The notes beneath the pieces were generated by a model. That model was not told the origin of the DNA, did not search any database, and was given only the letters and a program-made list of their open reading frames with translations. Positions 1-11,272 of a stretch of DNA of 64,000 nt are shown here, piece by piece. This DNA is from Argyresthia goedartella. Taxonomy: Eukaryota > Arthropoda > Insecta > Lepidoptera > Argyresthiidae. How positions within the stretch are numbered: position 1 is the stretch's first letter; the number at the start of each line of letters is the position of its first letter. Both the position numbers and the translations under genes were made by a program. The stretch spans positions 16,299,231 through 16,363,230 of the forward strand of contig OX463815.1 in the NCBI GenBank assembly GCA_949825045.1. The letters run 5' to 3'.

Positions 1-156
1 CCTTTCCTCAAATCCTAACACGACGTGGGCGTTCACCAGTAGAACACACAACTCACATGAAAAATATGAACACTCGCGATTTTGGCCTAGTCTAACAGTA
101 TCTGGTTGACCAACGCGGCGGTCTCCCGTGAGACCTCGAACGCACGCGACAATTGG

Positions 157-390
157 CGACCCGAATGGCCGAGTCGGCAGTGAGCCTGCCTACGAAGCCA
201 AGGGTCCCGGGTTCGAGTCCCGGTGGGGGTAAATATTTATTTGATGAGAACGGATATTTGTACCATAGACAAGGTTGTTTATCTATCTAAGTATAATATG
301 TATCAATATATGTATGTATATCGTTGTCTAGTAACCAAGATACAGAGAATCCTAGGGGCTAGATCAATGTATGTAAATAGTGTCCAAGGT
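157..390 (+). repeat. tRNA-derived SINE, family A
   Basis: The head has tRNA-like pol III boxes: TGGCCGAGTCGGCAG (A box) and GGTTCGAGTCCCG (B box, about 210-222). The tail is GATAAACA/TAGTACCAAGATACAGGGAATCCTAG-like, ending near ATCAATGTATG. A second copy in opposite orientation at 28.6-28.85 kb is clearly of the same family. It is not a functional tRNA because the cloverleaf cannot be completed. Confidence 0.8.
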
Positions 391-548
391 ATTATTAATC
401 GAAACCTGGCCAAAATTTCACACCGAATACACTCGCCACGTCGCAGTTTAGCCAAATCAAATATTTTACATCAATTTGTGTTAAGTTATCTACTTTGTTT
501 AACCGTAGAATGTCAGGATTATCATAGGTACAGTACTTGGTGTACTTT

Positions 549-1020
549 AAGGTAGGGACAACCTGAGCTCACGTATGCAACGCAACGTGGGAGAGTTGAT
601 GTGTACACTTGTCCCACGTACACAACGACTTGTCATCAAATCGACTTGAACATCAAAGACTTGTCTACTATATACTGTCTATACTTCGTATCGCCTAACC
701 AAATCGATGAGTTGTTCGTCTCCCACTTTCGAATCGCAGCAGCAGCGTGTAAGCCCAACGTCTATTCGTGCGCGACTGACGCGTTGCGAACGTAAGTTCT
801 AGAAACACACTGGTCGTACGCGTGGAATGGCGTATGATTTTCCCCTCCAACTTCCCACGCCGATCTGGACGGACAGGTTGAACGTTGCCTGGGACGCATG
901 GTGTAGCGTTGCGTATGATAAGTGTGTTTCTAATTCAAAGGTTTTCATACAAATTTAAGAGTCCAGATATCATAATTCGTTGCTTACGTTGCGTACGTGG
1001 GCTCAGTCTGTCCCTACCTT
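549..1020. repeat. MITE with ~38 bp inverted termini
   Basis: The left end AAGGTAGGGACAACCTGAGC and the right end, read in reverse complement as AAGGTAGGGACAGACTGAGC, form terminal inverted repeats that continue for about 38 bp with few differences. The 472 bp body has no transposase; the 64-codon frame inside (601-795) is not recognisable. This is a non-autonomous DNA element of unknown superfamily. Confidence 0.75.
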
Positions 1021-1679
1021 GATCTCCAATATTTTTGATCTCAAGGCACTTATTGTTAATATTGAACTTGGCTCCCATTTTCACATTTATGTTTTTGGTG
1101 GGATAACATTACTTTTTGTAAATAATTTATAGTTAATGTTCATTATTTTCATTAAAATCAGTGCAAGTCTCCTGCAGCCTTTAGTTCAGCAACCGCTCCA
1201 TATGTTGTCGAATGAAGCATACTTGCGCGGACTCATCCTCTCAGTCGTATGGATCTCAGCTTTGGGCGCAAGTGTAGGCACTTGAATCCTATCAGTTACA
1301 ACATACATACTCTATTATGGACTCACACAGCCTATTGGTTTGTTATATATCAACGGAATTAAATAAAGAAAACGCAATAGAATGAAATAAGCAACTTCCA
1401 TCGGGTGGCATTGGAATAATTCGGTATAGTGTAAGTGTGTCATCCACCATTAGTTTTACTGCACGACTAATTGTGTTACGTAAAAAAAATTGCTAGAAGA
1501 TAACCACCTACGCAGAAGAAAAACAAATTGAAAACTTTCATATACTTGTAATTAATCTATGTCGTTAGTTACAATACAACGTACTCCAAAATTACCTAGC
1601 ACGAAATTTAGCAAGGATTTCCAGCATTCCAGTTAATACAAAAACGAACGACACGTGACAACAGCAAATAATATAATCG

Positions 1680-1790
1680 GGAGACAACCGGAAAGCATGC
1701 GGGCGCTCGCGCCAACTAATCCGCTACCGCTACCCGCGTGCGGGGTTTCCCTTTCCCGCCCCGCACCGCGAACCTCGTGACTAGGGTCAT
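1680..1790. other. GC-rich patch, origin unclear
   Basis: A short CpG-rich stretch stands out from the AT-rich sequence around it. It holds GCGGGCGCTCGCGCC and CCCGCCCCGCACCGCG. No splice donor follows its ATG frame, which stops after 28 codons. It could be an old promoter or a repeat fragment; a loosely similar CCCCGCAC-rich patch occurs at 15780-15830. Confidence 0.25.
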
Positions 1791-1890
1791 CAGATATGTA
1801 CGTATTTTGAATAGAGAGGTTATCAAATAATTTGTAGCAATCAAGGTGGCCAATTATGATATATATGTTACGGCTAAAGCTAGGTATGAA

Positions 1891-2504
1891 GCCGGCTAGT
1901 CTTAAGATTTATTTCGAGCCTCGGCTAATGTTCGAAGTCATGTTCGTTTGTGATAACGGATCTCATCTTTAATCGGCTAGACTACACATTAGCCGATGCT
2001 TTTCGGTTAATGTTGGACATTAGTTAGCTAATGTTGAAAACGAAGTATTCGTGCGACTGCGGGGAGCGGGGCTTGGTAATTTGCTGGCGAAGCCCCCTTT
2101 ATCCTTCGTGTTAGGTTGAACATGTAAGAACAACAAAAACTATAATAAGACGAGTATAAGTATTTTTTCTTGTACTTACATGTTTATCCCCCTTTATCCT
2201 TCGTGTTAGGTTTAACACGAAGGATAAAGGGGGCTTCGCTTCGCTCACCCCCTTCATCCTTCACTTGAGCTACCGCAGTGTTTACGGCTACCGAATCATT
2301 ATCATCGCTTATTCCGGATTAAGACGGTAATTTTTCAACATTAGCCTAGGTATACTAAAAAATAAACTTAAGTTTAGTCGGCTAATGTCAACCATATTTT
2401 CTCACCCATCTTTAGCCTCAACAGCGCCGAGGCTAAACTGCAATCGCAATGAACATTATTTCGGACATTAGCCGAGGCTCGAAATTAATCTTAAGACTAG
2501 CCGT
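1891..2504. repeat. fold-back (long inverted repeat) element
   Basis: Termini CGGCTAGTCTTAAGATT... at about 1893-1931 are repeated in reverse complement at about 2464-2502, some 39 bp with one or two differences. The body has many copies of an ACATTAGCCGA/TCGGCTAATGT motif facing inward, and at 2188-2233 a perfect 21 bp hairpin with a 4-base loop. A segment near 2255-2285 (GAGCTACCGCAGTGTTT) recurs near 52005 in another fold-back stretch, so the two belong to one repeat family. No coding capacity is seen. Confidence 0.75.
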
Positions 2505-2519
2505 CTATTTTGCCTGTTT

Positions 2520-4480
2520 GGCTGCTACTAACTACATGAGTCTGTCTGTACTATACTTTACTACACGGTTCAAATAACATTAGGACTATTGAAACGATAT
2601 TATGCTAGCTCTATCTCTATTGGATTTTGAAATTCATTTTTATCATTCAAATTCGGCGCTTAGTGTGTAAATAAAAAATGTTTTTGGTAAATATAACAAA
2701 TCGTAAAAAACTGTTTCTTTATCTTAGGTTCGTAACCATATATACCCAGCTGAACGCCAAATTTCAACTTGCTAGTTCTTCTGGAAGTGAGTTAGGTTTT
2801 TGATGTTAGATCAGTCGCTCAATGAGAAAAAATCCGATTTTAGATTTTTGTATCTCAATAACCGATTGAGCTATATTCATGAAATTTGGGGTTCTAGTTA
2901 GCCTTAAGGGTCTTAATATACGAACCAAATTTCGTATGTTTATGTATAATAGATTTGAGTTACGTAGCTGTCAAAAGTGGCTCCAAATGGTTCGTGTAAC
3001 ACATGGCCGCTTTGTCACCAGTTCTCTTCTTTTGGACTTGGCTTTGACGAGCTGCCGCGTCCGCTGTGTCGCCGGTTCTCTTTTCTTCTTTTCTTCTTTC
3101 TCTTTTAAACCTGGCTTTGACACCCTGCCGCATGTCTAGATTACGTTTTGTTTAATAGCAAAATAAAAAGTTTTTCGTATTTGCAATTTTTCATAAATTT
3201 TGGTACAAAAAACTTATAGCAGAAGTAAAGGAAAGAATGTGAAAACCGTAAATTTGTAGTTAGATACATCACAACAAATAGGTGATTTTGGTACGGAATC
3301 CTAGGTGCGCGAGTTCTACTCCAGCACATGGCCGTTTTTTGTCATTTACCAAGTCATTGCTTATTTCCTCCAAAAACAAAAAAAAAACTAATTTCAATAT
3401 ATTTGGTTTTTGCGATGTAACTCTCTACCGACCGATTTTAAAAACATTCATACGCCAAAAGTATTTATATAAAAATTATTTTTTTATGTATTTTGAAAGC
3501 TTATGTGACGTAGAATAATATTAGTACAAATTTTGAGAAAAACATCAATTACTAAAAAAGTGCTTGAAAAATAGGGTTTTATTCTTTTACAAAGAGTAAT
3601 TTAAATTTACAGTTAACACTTTTTAGTGACTATTCGATACTGGTTCTTCATCATCACTATCCAGTTTGAACCCGATAAACCCTTCCACCTTGAAGTTTTT
3701 GAATTCGGTACAAAGTAAACGAAACAATACATCAAAATGTGGAGAGGATAGGGGAATTTTTAAATATTTTTTTTTGCCGATAAAATCTGATCCTTTTCAA
3801 CCGTCTTCAACATGTGCACTTTATAAAGGCTTACACTCCCACCCATGTTTTTTCGCTTCCTTAGCCATGAGTCAAATCCAGAACCTCAAGCTAATGACGC
3901 AGAATCTGATCACGTCATAAATTGCCTTTCCCACATTCAACGCACCTTTAACGTATACAGTAGAATAATGACAAACCATTTGCAACCTCCCTAATGTTCA
4001 ATGTTACAGAAATAATTTTCTCCTCAGTATTTTGCTCTCACGCGCTACTTATTTAAATCTTAAACCCCCGCAAACATCAAAGACTGAATTCGCGAACTCA
4101 AATCTAATCTCATCAAAGATAAGAGCTTTCGGCGGAGTAGAAAGAATCAGTTCTTTTCTTTGTGTTTTCTTCCATTCGAGGCTTTCAAACTGATTGAAAG
4201 AGTTCACACGCTGCATTTTATTCTAATAAGTGGTGCGTGTTTTTGGTTGAAAGACGAGTGCGCGGGTTCACGCTGGAGAGTCCGAGAGACCGTGAAATAT
4301 GCTACGCTAGTTTGGGTTCGACCTTCTGGCATAGTCGTGGTTATATTCTACAGAAGGGACTCCTTTGACTGTGTGTGGTGACTTTGCAACAAAAGGGGTT
4401 CACGGCGAAACGACTCGGTTAACCTAATGTATTCGCGAGTTCTTGGTCATGGTCGAACGTCATGTTGGGTCGTTATGTGT
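2520..4480. other. AT-rich intron sequence, no gene recognised
   Basis: The reading frames here (for example 2879-3139, 3282-3518, 3666-3920) match no family known to me. TTCTTTTCTTCTTT pyrimidine tracts occur near 3085. The stretch CAATAACCGATTGAGCTATATTCATGAAATTTGGGG (2858-2893) has the look of a dispersed repeat, but no second copy was found in the window. The 4100-4460 part is somewhat richer in CpG but shows no exon. Confidence 0.4.
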
Positions 4481-4537
4481 ATACGCATGTTGAATTTACC
4501 TTTTAATTTGTGTAAATATATATTTTTTTATTTCCAG

Positions 4538-4602
4538 GTCTCGGAGATCGTCCGGGGCGGCGACAACAGTAACACCTCAACCTAAAAACGTGAACCCCGG
4601 TG
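4538..4602 (+). CDS. dnc: dunce exon: UCR1-UCR2 linker
   Basis: This 65 bp exon follows TTTATTTCCAG and is followed by GTAAGC. Read with two bases taken from the upstream exon it gives SRRSSGAATTVTPQPKNVNPG plus one base that completes an Asp codon with the next exon. The sequence matches the kind of linker (LR1) that follows UCR1 in insect dunce, where the SRRSSG start is typical. The RRSS run fits a basophilic kinase consensus such as PKA, but that is inference. The exon is short and was recognised from its phase match and from the family, not from length. The upstream exon lies outside the window. Confidence 0.85.
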
Positions 4603-4739
4603 GTAAGCGCTCTTAATCTTCTTTGTTCTGTATTTTATTTCTTCTAACATTTGCTTTCTAGTGCTGCCCCCTTATTGACTTCAACTTGACGTTTGGTTTA
4701 TTGGAAAACTCACATTTCCACAGTTTTCGGTCGATTTTC

Positions 4740-4925
4740 GGACGACCTCTCTGGTGTTGCGGTCTAGGCTGTTCTTTCCAAGCGAAAGGTCCCGGGTTCG
4801 AATCCCGGCCGGGAAGGAAGGAAATAAAACCACAGGTCCGGGATGTTTCATGTTTGTGTCGTCGCTGTTTCTGGTTCCCGAGTTACAGGGTATCCTAGCG
4901 TGGGCACAGAATACTATAGTACTAC
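4740..4925 (+). repeat. tRNA-derived SINE, family B
   Basis: It starts GACGACCTCTCTGG and has the B box GGTTCGAATCCCG at about 4795. A body follows with CAGGTCCGGGATGTTTCATG and CGCTGTTTCTGGTTCCCG, then GGGTATCCTAGCGTGGGC. The same order is found at 17.45, 33.09 and 44.18 kb. It inserted about 140 bp after the first dunce exon. Confidence 0.8.
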
Positions 4926-5216
4926 GTACAGAAAGATCACTCCTCAAAGACACTTAAACAAATAACTACTTTCGCTGAGCGGCAATAAAGCGCAATGTAG
5001 CTTGCACCTGCGCTACGTTCAATAATCGCCAAACACCTACAGAATCGATTAGCCGCCCGTGCAGGTTAGATTACGCCGCATCACTTCGCCTGAGAGCTTC
5101 TTTTACTCTGACATCTCGCGATGCGACTGCGAGCCAAGCGAGCGGCAATATATGTGAAATCCTGAAGTCGGGGTCGGCCAGCCAAACCCCTGACCGAGAC
5201 CGACTGACTGAGACCC

Positions 5217-5282
5217 CTGGCGTGGGCCCAGAAGCAATGTACATATGTGCCTGAATGTAAATATAAATGTGAATGTAAGCTC
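5217..5282 (+). repeat. SINE family B 3' tail fragment
   Basis: GTGGGCCCAGAAGCAATGTA then ATGTGCCTGAATGTAAAT matches the tail of the full family B copies at 33.27 and 44.34 kb. The head is missing, so it is 5'-truncated. Confidence 0.55.
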
Positions 5283-6660
5283 TGAGTTACTAAACTAGGG
5301 GGTGGGTCAGAAACTCTTATGTAGCATAATGCCATAGGATAGGGCCAGGCCAGTCCAGGAAAGACTGATCGACATTACGTAATAGTGAATGAGAGATTTT
5401 AATATTCAATCAAAGATAGGCTTGTATATATTTGTGCATATCACACCCATCTCTGCAGCCTTGTCATACTCTAGGTAAATAATAGCTAATTTCATAGTGA
5501 TCTCAATTCCGCGACAAATATATTAACTTTTCTGAAACTCAGATGCGACGACAACCAATACAACAATGATAAGAAAGGTAATCTACCGGAAAAAAATGTG
5601 CAAACGATATGTTGCTCGCAACGCAATAATTAGTCGTTGATAGATTATATTTCTAGCAAATAAACAAATCGAGTTATGTTTATCTTAGAGGTAGCTATAT
5701 GTTCGAGTATCCTCGTGTCGTATCTTAGATTACATGTTCATGTTTCATGTGTAATGTAATGTTACACCATTTTAACCCCTGTTTTCTAGTACGAAAAATA
5801 CGTTTTATCTCAGAAATAAATCGTTAACTAAATTCGAACTTACTAAATAGAGTAGAATCTATTGGCGTATTTTTGATGTCTTGACGACGTCGCTACAGCT
5901 AATGCGGATACTGTATCGGAGCGCGGAGTTAACTCCTATTGGCCGCTGTATATACAATCTCGCGCGAAACAATCCGAGCCCGAGGCTTATATACATCGCG
6001 TTTTGCAGACTATATCCTGTATATAAATGTCCCAAAAACAATGGATAACCCCAGAGGTGTCATCATGACATAAGCTTTCTAAATTCAAATTTTGTCCTTT
6101 GTAAAATTATCACGGTTCTCAAGTTTTTTTTTTTTTTTTGCTAATTCTACACATTCACTCGGTTTTTTCTTGCTATTTCTACAAATTAAGACGTTTCTTC
6201 ATAATGTATTTTTTATTTCGCAGGGAATAGTAAAGCTATCAAACACAATTAAATCAACAAACATGTGGAATAGTATTATTATAAAACAGGAAATACAAAA
6301 ACAGTTAAATTATTCAAGTTCCATGTTTTATTAGTCGTGGTTTAAATAACCCTCGAAAAAAAAACCTGATTAACCTCTTGAATACCACCCGCGTTAGTTA
6401 ACACCACTTTTCCGTCATAGGTTTTAAATCTTATTACCATGGCATAAGGTTCAAAATCGCGACCCGTCCCAACTGCCCTCGGTTTTTGAGAGGTTAATGG
6501 AGATTCCAAAACGGTATCATAAGTCAATGATTTCTGTCTCTGCTTAATATTATTACCACTTGAATAGAATATTCATTTCATGAATAGTTTCAAGTATTGC
6601 GTTTCTGTTGAACAATAACACTATTTACATGGTAAGTACAAGTAACTGTAAGGTGCATGC
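5283..6660. other. AT-rich intron sequence, no gene recognised
   Basis: It contains a poly-T tract at 6124-6139. A minus-strand frame at 6342-6527 reads FEPYAMVIRFKTYDGKVVL and looks protein-like in composition, but matches no family I know. Nothing else could be supported. Confidence 0.35.
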
Positions 6661-6674
6661 ATGAGTTACAGAGT

Positions 6675-6975
6675 CGATAAAGTCAAAAACCATTCAAGTG
6701 CGAATCGGAACCGCACACGAAGGGTTCGGCCTATCGTACAAGTAACATAGTAAAAAAACACGCCTCTTGTACGGGAATCTCCATTAATTTTCGCATGCTG
6801 TTTATTATTTTTTGCTGCGGCGGTAACAAAAATACGCATTCTGTAAAACTCTCTCCTTTCAGTTCTCTGCCTATATTCATGAGATACAGCCCCCAGACAG
6901 ACAGACAGACAGACAGATAGGTGAGGATTAATAGGGTCCGGTATTAGCACCCTTCGTACGGAAGGTACGGAACCC
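6675..6975 (+). repeat. lepidopteran dispersed repeat (GGGTTCCG type), copy 1
   Basis: Landmarks in order: TCAAGTGCGAATCGG, GCACACGAAGGGTTCGG, CATTCTGTAAAACTCT, TTCATGAGATACAGCCC, AATAGGGTCCGG, and GGTACGGAACCC at the end. The same order is seen at 10.82-11.24 kb (+), 12.53-12.86 kb (-) and 60.54-60.73 kb (+). A CAGA microsatellite (6894-6917) lies in the GACGGACGGACAG part of the consensus. Confidence 0.7.
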
Positions 6976-7889
6976 TGGTGTTGAATGCATTGTGTGGAGT
7001 AGACAGGCTTTTAGCTGCGTAGTCATTAGGGTATAATTACATCTCAAGGAATATTTTGTTTTGTATGAATACGTCCAATATTGTACATCATTATGAACAA
7101 CTTTCCCCAAGAAACATATGGTCGCAAATGAAAATAATGTTCGTCCCTCCCTCCAAAACCTTGACCCGTTCCGTTGATTACAAGTTACTAGGAGACCCAA
7201 AAAATATTCATTTGCGGGCAAATGTTTCTATCTAGGGGAAAGTTGTTCATAATTATGGGTACTATCATTACACAAAATATGGTGCGTTAATTAAATGTCG
7301 CCCTGTATGTGACGTTTTCATACAAAACAAAATATTTCTTGAGATTAAGGGCCTGTTTCAATTGATCAAGCCCTATTGAACAGATAAATAAATAAATTTT
7401 GTATGTTAAATGACAGTTGAATCTGCTACATGTAGATTTATTGATTAGATGGGTTTTATTGGAACAGGCCATGAGCACAGGATACTTAATAGTCCATGAG
7501 TGTATTATTATATCCTATAGTTAGTCGCCGGCTTGACTGAATGTCTTTGAGAGGCCGTCAAGCCATCCGACCGTCTCTGAGTTGTTGTCCGTCGGTTGAG
7601 GATGAAGGCCGTAAGTATACCAATACATGTCCGCTAGAGTAGAGCTGTAGTAATAGGTGAAGAGGATATGGATGTAACTTACCCCCAGTCGGTGGGTATC
7701 CTTGGTATTATAATGTTATAAAGTCAGCCTGTGTATACAAACTTCACGTGTCGACCGGAAGTCGAAAGGGAATACTTTAGCAGGGATAATATGTGTATCA
7801 TTCACAAGTTTTCCCTACTCATGTTTTCGCTGAAGTACATTGACAATGTATGTCTTAAACATAAGTAAGGTCAACTTTATATAGTAATA

Positions 7890-8335
7890 CTGGCTGAAGC
7901 CCGCAACTTCATCTGCGTGTTCCTAGGAATTAAATAAATATCCTTTATCGAGATAACGTTACCCTCAATCTGGTGCAGTCGGATAAAAAGTACCCTATCT
8001 GTTAATCTAGCTCATATACTATATCTGTGCTAAATTTTATTCAAATCCGTTTAGCCGATTTAGTGTGATTGAGGCACAAACATCCAAACATCTAAACATC
8101 GCTACTTTCATATTTTTTATAATAGTTGGATATATTAACTGATGCCCGCAACTTCGTCTGCATGTTCCTAGGAAGTATCATTTACCGAGATAACGTTACC
8201 CTTCTTCTGGTGCAGTCGGATAAAAAATATTCTATATGTTAATCTAGCTTATAAACTATCTCTGAGCTAAATTTCATACAAACATCCAAACATATAAACA
8301 TCGCTACTTTCACATTTGTAATAATAATTGGATAC
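7890..8335 (+). repeat. two tandem RTE-type LINE 3' tails
   Basis: The sequence CTGAAGCCCGCAACTTCATCTGCGTG, then GTGCAGTCGGATAAAAA and AACATCCAAACAT, then TCGCTACTTTCA and TAATTGGAT, occurs twice in a row (about 7890-8133 and 8139-8335). This is the familiar 3' end of insect RTE elements (GCCCGC-ACTTCGTC). The second copy lacks the TCCGTTTAGCCGATTTAGTG part. No coding region is attached. Confidence 0.65.
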
Positions 8336-8719
8336 AGTCCAAATTGATTGTGTATATAAAATGTATGTACATATCGTAAGACTAAACTGATAATACTTAT
8401 ATTTTATTCATGTCATAATTCAGAGTCAAAGGGCCACTTGTTCCGGATTTTTTAACACCAGCTAAACGTTTTTAGGCAAACAAAGACAAATCGTCTTAGA
8501 TCACGCTGTTTTCGTCGCTAAAAACGTTTATCCTCCATTTAAGCTAAATTAAATCTAAACACCCAATCTTCGCTGTTTAAATTCTATTGAGTGCTTGTCA
8601 AACAATACGTCAAAATACTTTGATGTTCAAACAACAAACATTATTGGTTATTTCGCTAATTTTAAGTGAATACTTGAATGGATTTTAATTGTCGTTCTGT
8701 TAAAGTAACATAAACGCAC

Positions 8720-8911
8720 GTGCTAATCATGAGGTATGACAAATATCTCCAAGAAGCAACGTATACAAATTTCGGTGGCTCATTTTACGAGGAGATTTCG
8801 ACTGACGAAATTTACCCTCGAGTCCTTCTACAGCAAGTTGAATACGTGCTTCCGCATGAAGTAGAAGAGTGCCGTATTCTGCCCGAAGACGACCAACTTC
8901 AACGTCTTTAG
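8720..8911 (+). CDS. small open frame, 63 codons, unrecognised
   Basis: The frame reads MRYDKYLQEATYTNFGG and ends EECRILPEDDQLQRL. A minus-strand frame of 70 codons overlaps it (8727-8939). Balanced codons in both frames suggest a relic of something coding, but I recognise no family and see no splice sites or promoter. A perfect 16 bp hairpin follows at 8928-8961. It may simply be chance. Confidence 0.12.
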   Translation: MLIMRYDKYLQEATYTNFGGSFYEEISTDEIYPRVLLQQVEYVLPHEVEECRILPEDDQLQRL

Positions 8912-9359
8912 GACAGACGAAGATGAAAAAATGCCTCAAGGAAGATTCCTTGAGGCATTTTGTTGAGGATTTTAGCTACTTCAAATTAAAAACCAAGAAA
9001 AACCCAAAATAGGTTTAAGGAGTTATATCAGTTTAGTAAAATAGTAAAATTTGAAACGTATTGAAGCGGATGTTGGAACAAGCCGACTTAAGTTTATTTA
9101 CTTGTTAGCGCAGTATGAAATGGTAAACAAATAAATCCTAAAACGATTACTAGTGGCTCTGTGAGCGGCAGACTTTGTGAATCACACTTTCTTTCGATAA
9201 CACATACAAACTTATGAATGGTACAAGGAGTATCCTACCTATTGACTTTTCAGTTAAATTATATAGCCTGTTACTCTCACGGTCTCCGATACTCCAATGA
9301 CACCTAATTTGTTAAAATCCGTCAAGCTAAACCTTCACATCTCCGACATTTTGAAAATA

Positions 9360-9530
9360 TTCCAATAAGTGAATCGACAAACAAAATATACCTAACCTGC
9401 TCACAAAAAATCACGAGAATCAGTTGAGAAATAAGGCTTGTAGAGGAAAACATCCGGACATACGAAACCATTTTGACCATTCCTGAAACGGAGACGTTTG
9501 GGTCGCTTCGCTCGCTCAGTCGATTACATT
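9360..9530 (+). repeat. dispersed repeat with TCGCTTCGCTCGCTC motif
   Basis: AATCACGAGAATCA, AACATCCGGACATACG, CCTGAAACGGAGACG, then TCGCTTCGCTCGCTCAGTCGATT. The reverse complement of the same order is found at 57.6-57.8 kb, and a shorter relative at 37.06-37.13 kb. Confidence 0.55.
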
Positions 9531-9536
9531 TAATTA

Positions 9537-9925
9537 GCAGACTCGCTTTATTAGACTATTATCAACAGTTTCAATGTTATTTCCTAGTCTAATCGAGAAA
9601 TCTCATCTCCCTTATTAGCAGAAAGCGTTCCACGAGTTTCATGACAGGAAAAGAGCATGTGGTAAACGGATGTTAAATCAGAAATAAAATAACGACGGAA
9701 TAAGAAGCGCGCTGTCCGACCAGCTCTGTTAGAAAACTCGCTTAATTAAAATAGCAGCAACTGTTCTAATGTTTTGTCGTAGTCTCGTCGGGTAATCTCA
9801 TATTCCTTATTAACAGAAAGTGCACTAAAAGCATGTTCATATGACAGGAAAGGAGCTTGTTGTGAACGGATGTTAAATCGGAAATAATCTTACCAATGGA
9901 ATGAAGAGCGCGCTGTGCGAGTATC
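9537..9925. repeat. tandem duplication, unit about 190 bp
   Basis: Two units share, in order, ACTCGCTT.ATTA, CAACTGTTC/CAACAGTTTC, TAGTCTAATCG/TAGTCTCGTCG, CTTATTAGCAGAAAG, CATGACAGGAAA, AACGGATGTTAAATC and GAAGAGCGCGCTGT. The first is about 9537-9727, the second about 9728-9925. They are diverged by perhaps a fifth, so the duplication is old. Just before, at 9360-9530, lies the GGAGACGTTTGGGTCGCTTCG repeat. Confidence 0.65.
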
Positions 9926-9962
9926 TCTGTTAATACAAATGCAACAGGACCAAGTATTCTCG

Positions 9963-10174
9963 GGGGCCCAATTCTGTACTGGAGATTGCATCGCGATCGC
10001 ATTGCGGAAGCTCCGAAGGTCGTAAAATGCCGCATTTGACAATCAGTCTCCAATCAAAATAGGTGCCGCCGACAAGGCAAACACGGCATTCCGCGCCCCT
10101 CGGAGCAGTTGCGATGCGATGGCGATGCTGTCGCGATGCAATCCCCAGTACAGAATTAGGCCCCTATCTGATCG
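9963..10174. repeat. inverted-repeat element, arms about 75-95 bp
   Basis: The left arm (GGGGCCCAATTCTGTACTGG, 9964-10034) and the right arm (10078-10174) are inverted copies: the right in reverse complement begins GGGGCCTAATTCTGTACTGG, and both continue through GATTGCATCGCGA and GCTCCGA to AATGCCG. The arms are separated by about 45 bp. Its CpG density is high, but it is a repeat and not a promoter as far as can be seen. Confidence 0.65.
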
Positions 10175-10320
10175 ACATTCTACAATTTTCTTTCCCAACG
10201 GTACACGAGGGGAAGTGGTGGCGTGGACACTCAATATTGCTCATACTTTGGCGCGAGTTTCCCTCCTCTCCCCCATCCTTACCTTCAACCCGCTTCCCCG
10301 TCGCCCTCGTAGACCGTGGT

Positions 10321-10382
10321 GTTGGTACCATTTATTGAGATTGTTATGCTACAGCATAACATTCTCAATAAATGGTACCAAC
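10321..10382. repeat. near-perfect 30 bp palindrome
   Basis: Arms 10321-10350 and 10353-10382 (GTTGGTACCATTTATTGAGA...) pair with one mismatch around a 2-base centre (AC). Confidence 0.85.
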
Positions 10383-10819
10383 CATCGATATAAATACTAA
10401 GGATAGGCCTTCCCGTACTAAATTTCTTACCATTTTGAGGCTAAGAAAAATAGCGCCCCTGTCGGAATTCGTCGGAACCAAGACAGTACGAAAAATTGTA
10501 ACGGCGTCACGGTCGGTCACGTTCCGATTTGTGGTGTATAGACACAATATTAGGAAAGTTGATCTACGGATAACTCTCAAATACCCGGTGACTTTTAATC
10601 GGTGATTAGGAGTAGAAATAAAATATATCTAGCTAAAATTTTACTTAAGGGGCGAGGTCTCACGCAATTAGCTCATGTTTAATTAATAAAAAGTTGAAAC
10701 ATAATTAAATAGGCATATTAATTTTTGTCTTTGCCGTTAAATTATGAAAGAGGATGTAAGCTCACAGATACACATTAGTAGCGTGACTTGGAATTTAAGA
10801 TCTTGATTTTAATTTATAA

Positions 10820-11237
10820 GTAAAAAAACCGGTCAAGTGCGAGTCTAAATCGCGCACGAAGGGTTCCGTACCACCGTTCAATGGAAGCGATGGTGTGGAG
10901 TGAATAGTTTGGATTTTACACAGCAAAATATTGTTTACAAAGTTATTGGTGCGGTTACTTTCACACTCCATGTACGTAACCAGGTGCATCCATAAGTTTG
11001 TATGTGGTATTGTTGTATGGGAGCCCCTTTAAATATTTATTTTATCCTGTTTTTTTAGTATTTGTTGTTATAGCAGGAACAGAAATACATAATCTGTGAA
11101 AATTTCAACTCTCTAGCTAGCTAGGTTCTGAGAGCTGAGATACAGCCTGGTGACAGACGGACGGACGGTCAGACGGACGGACAGCGAAGTCTTAGTAATA
11201 GGGTCCCGTTTGGAACCCTTCGGGTACGGAACCCTAA
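10820..11237 (+). repeat. lepidopteran dispersed repeat (GGGTTCCG type), copy 2
   Basis: The most complete copy: AACCGGTCAAGTGCGAG, CGCGCACGAAGGGTTCCG, TGGGAGCCCCTTTAAAT, AATCTGTGAAAATTTCAACT, GAGATACAGCCTGGTGACAG, ACGGACGG repeats, then AATAGGGTCCCGTTTGG and GTACGGAACCCTAATAA. Confidence 0.75.
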
Positions 11238-11272
11238 TAAACTAGCTAATCATAGAAAAAGTTATGAATTAG

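Noticed and set aside
2184..8961. Rho-independent terminators (GC hairpin plus T run)
   Set aside because: The genome is eukaryotic; the hairpins are better explained as fold-back repeats.
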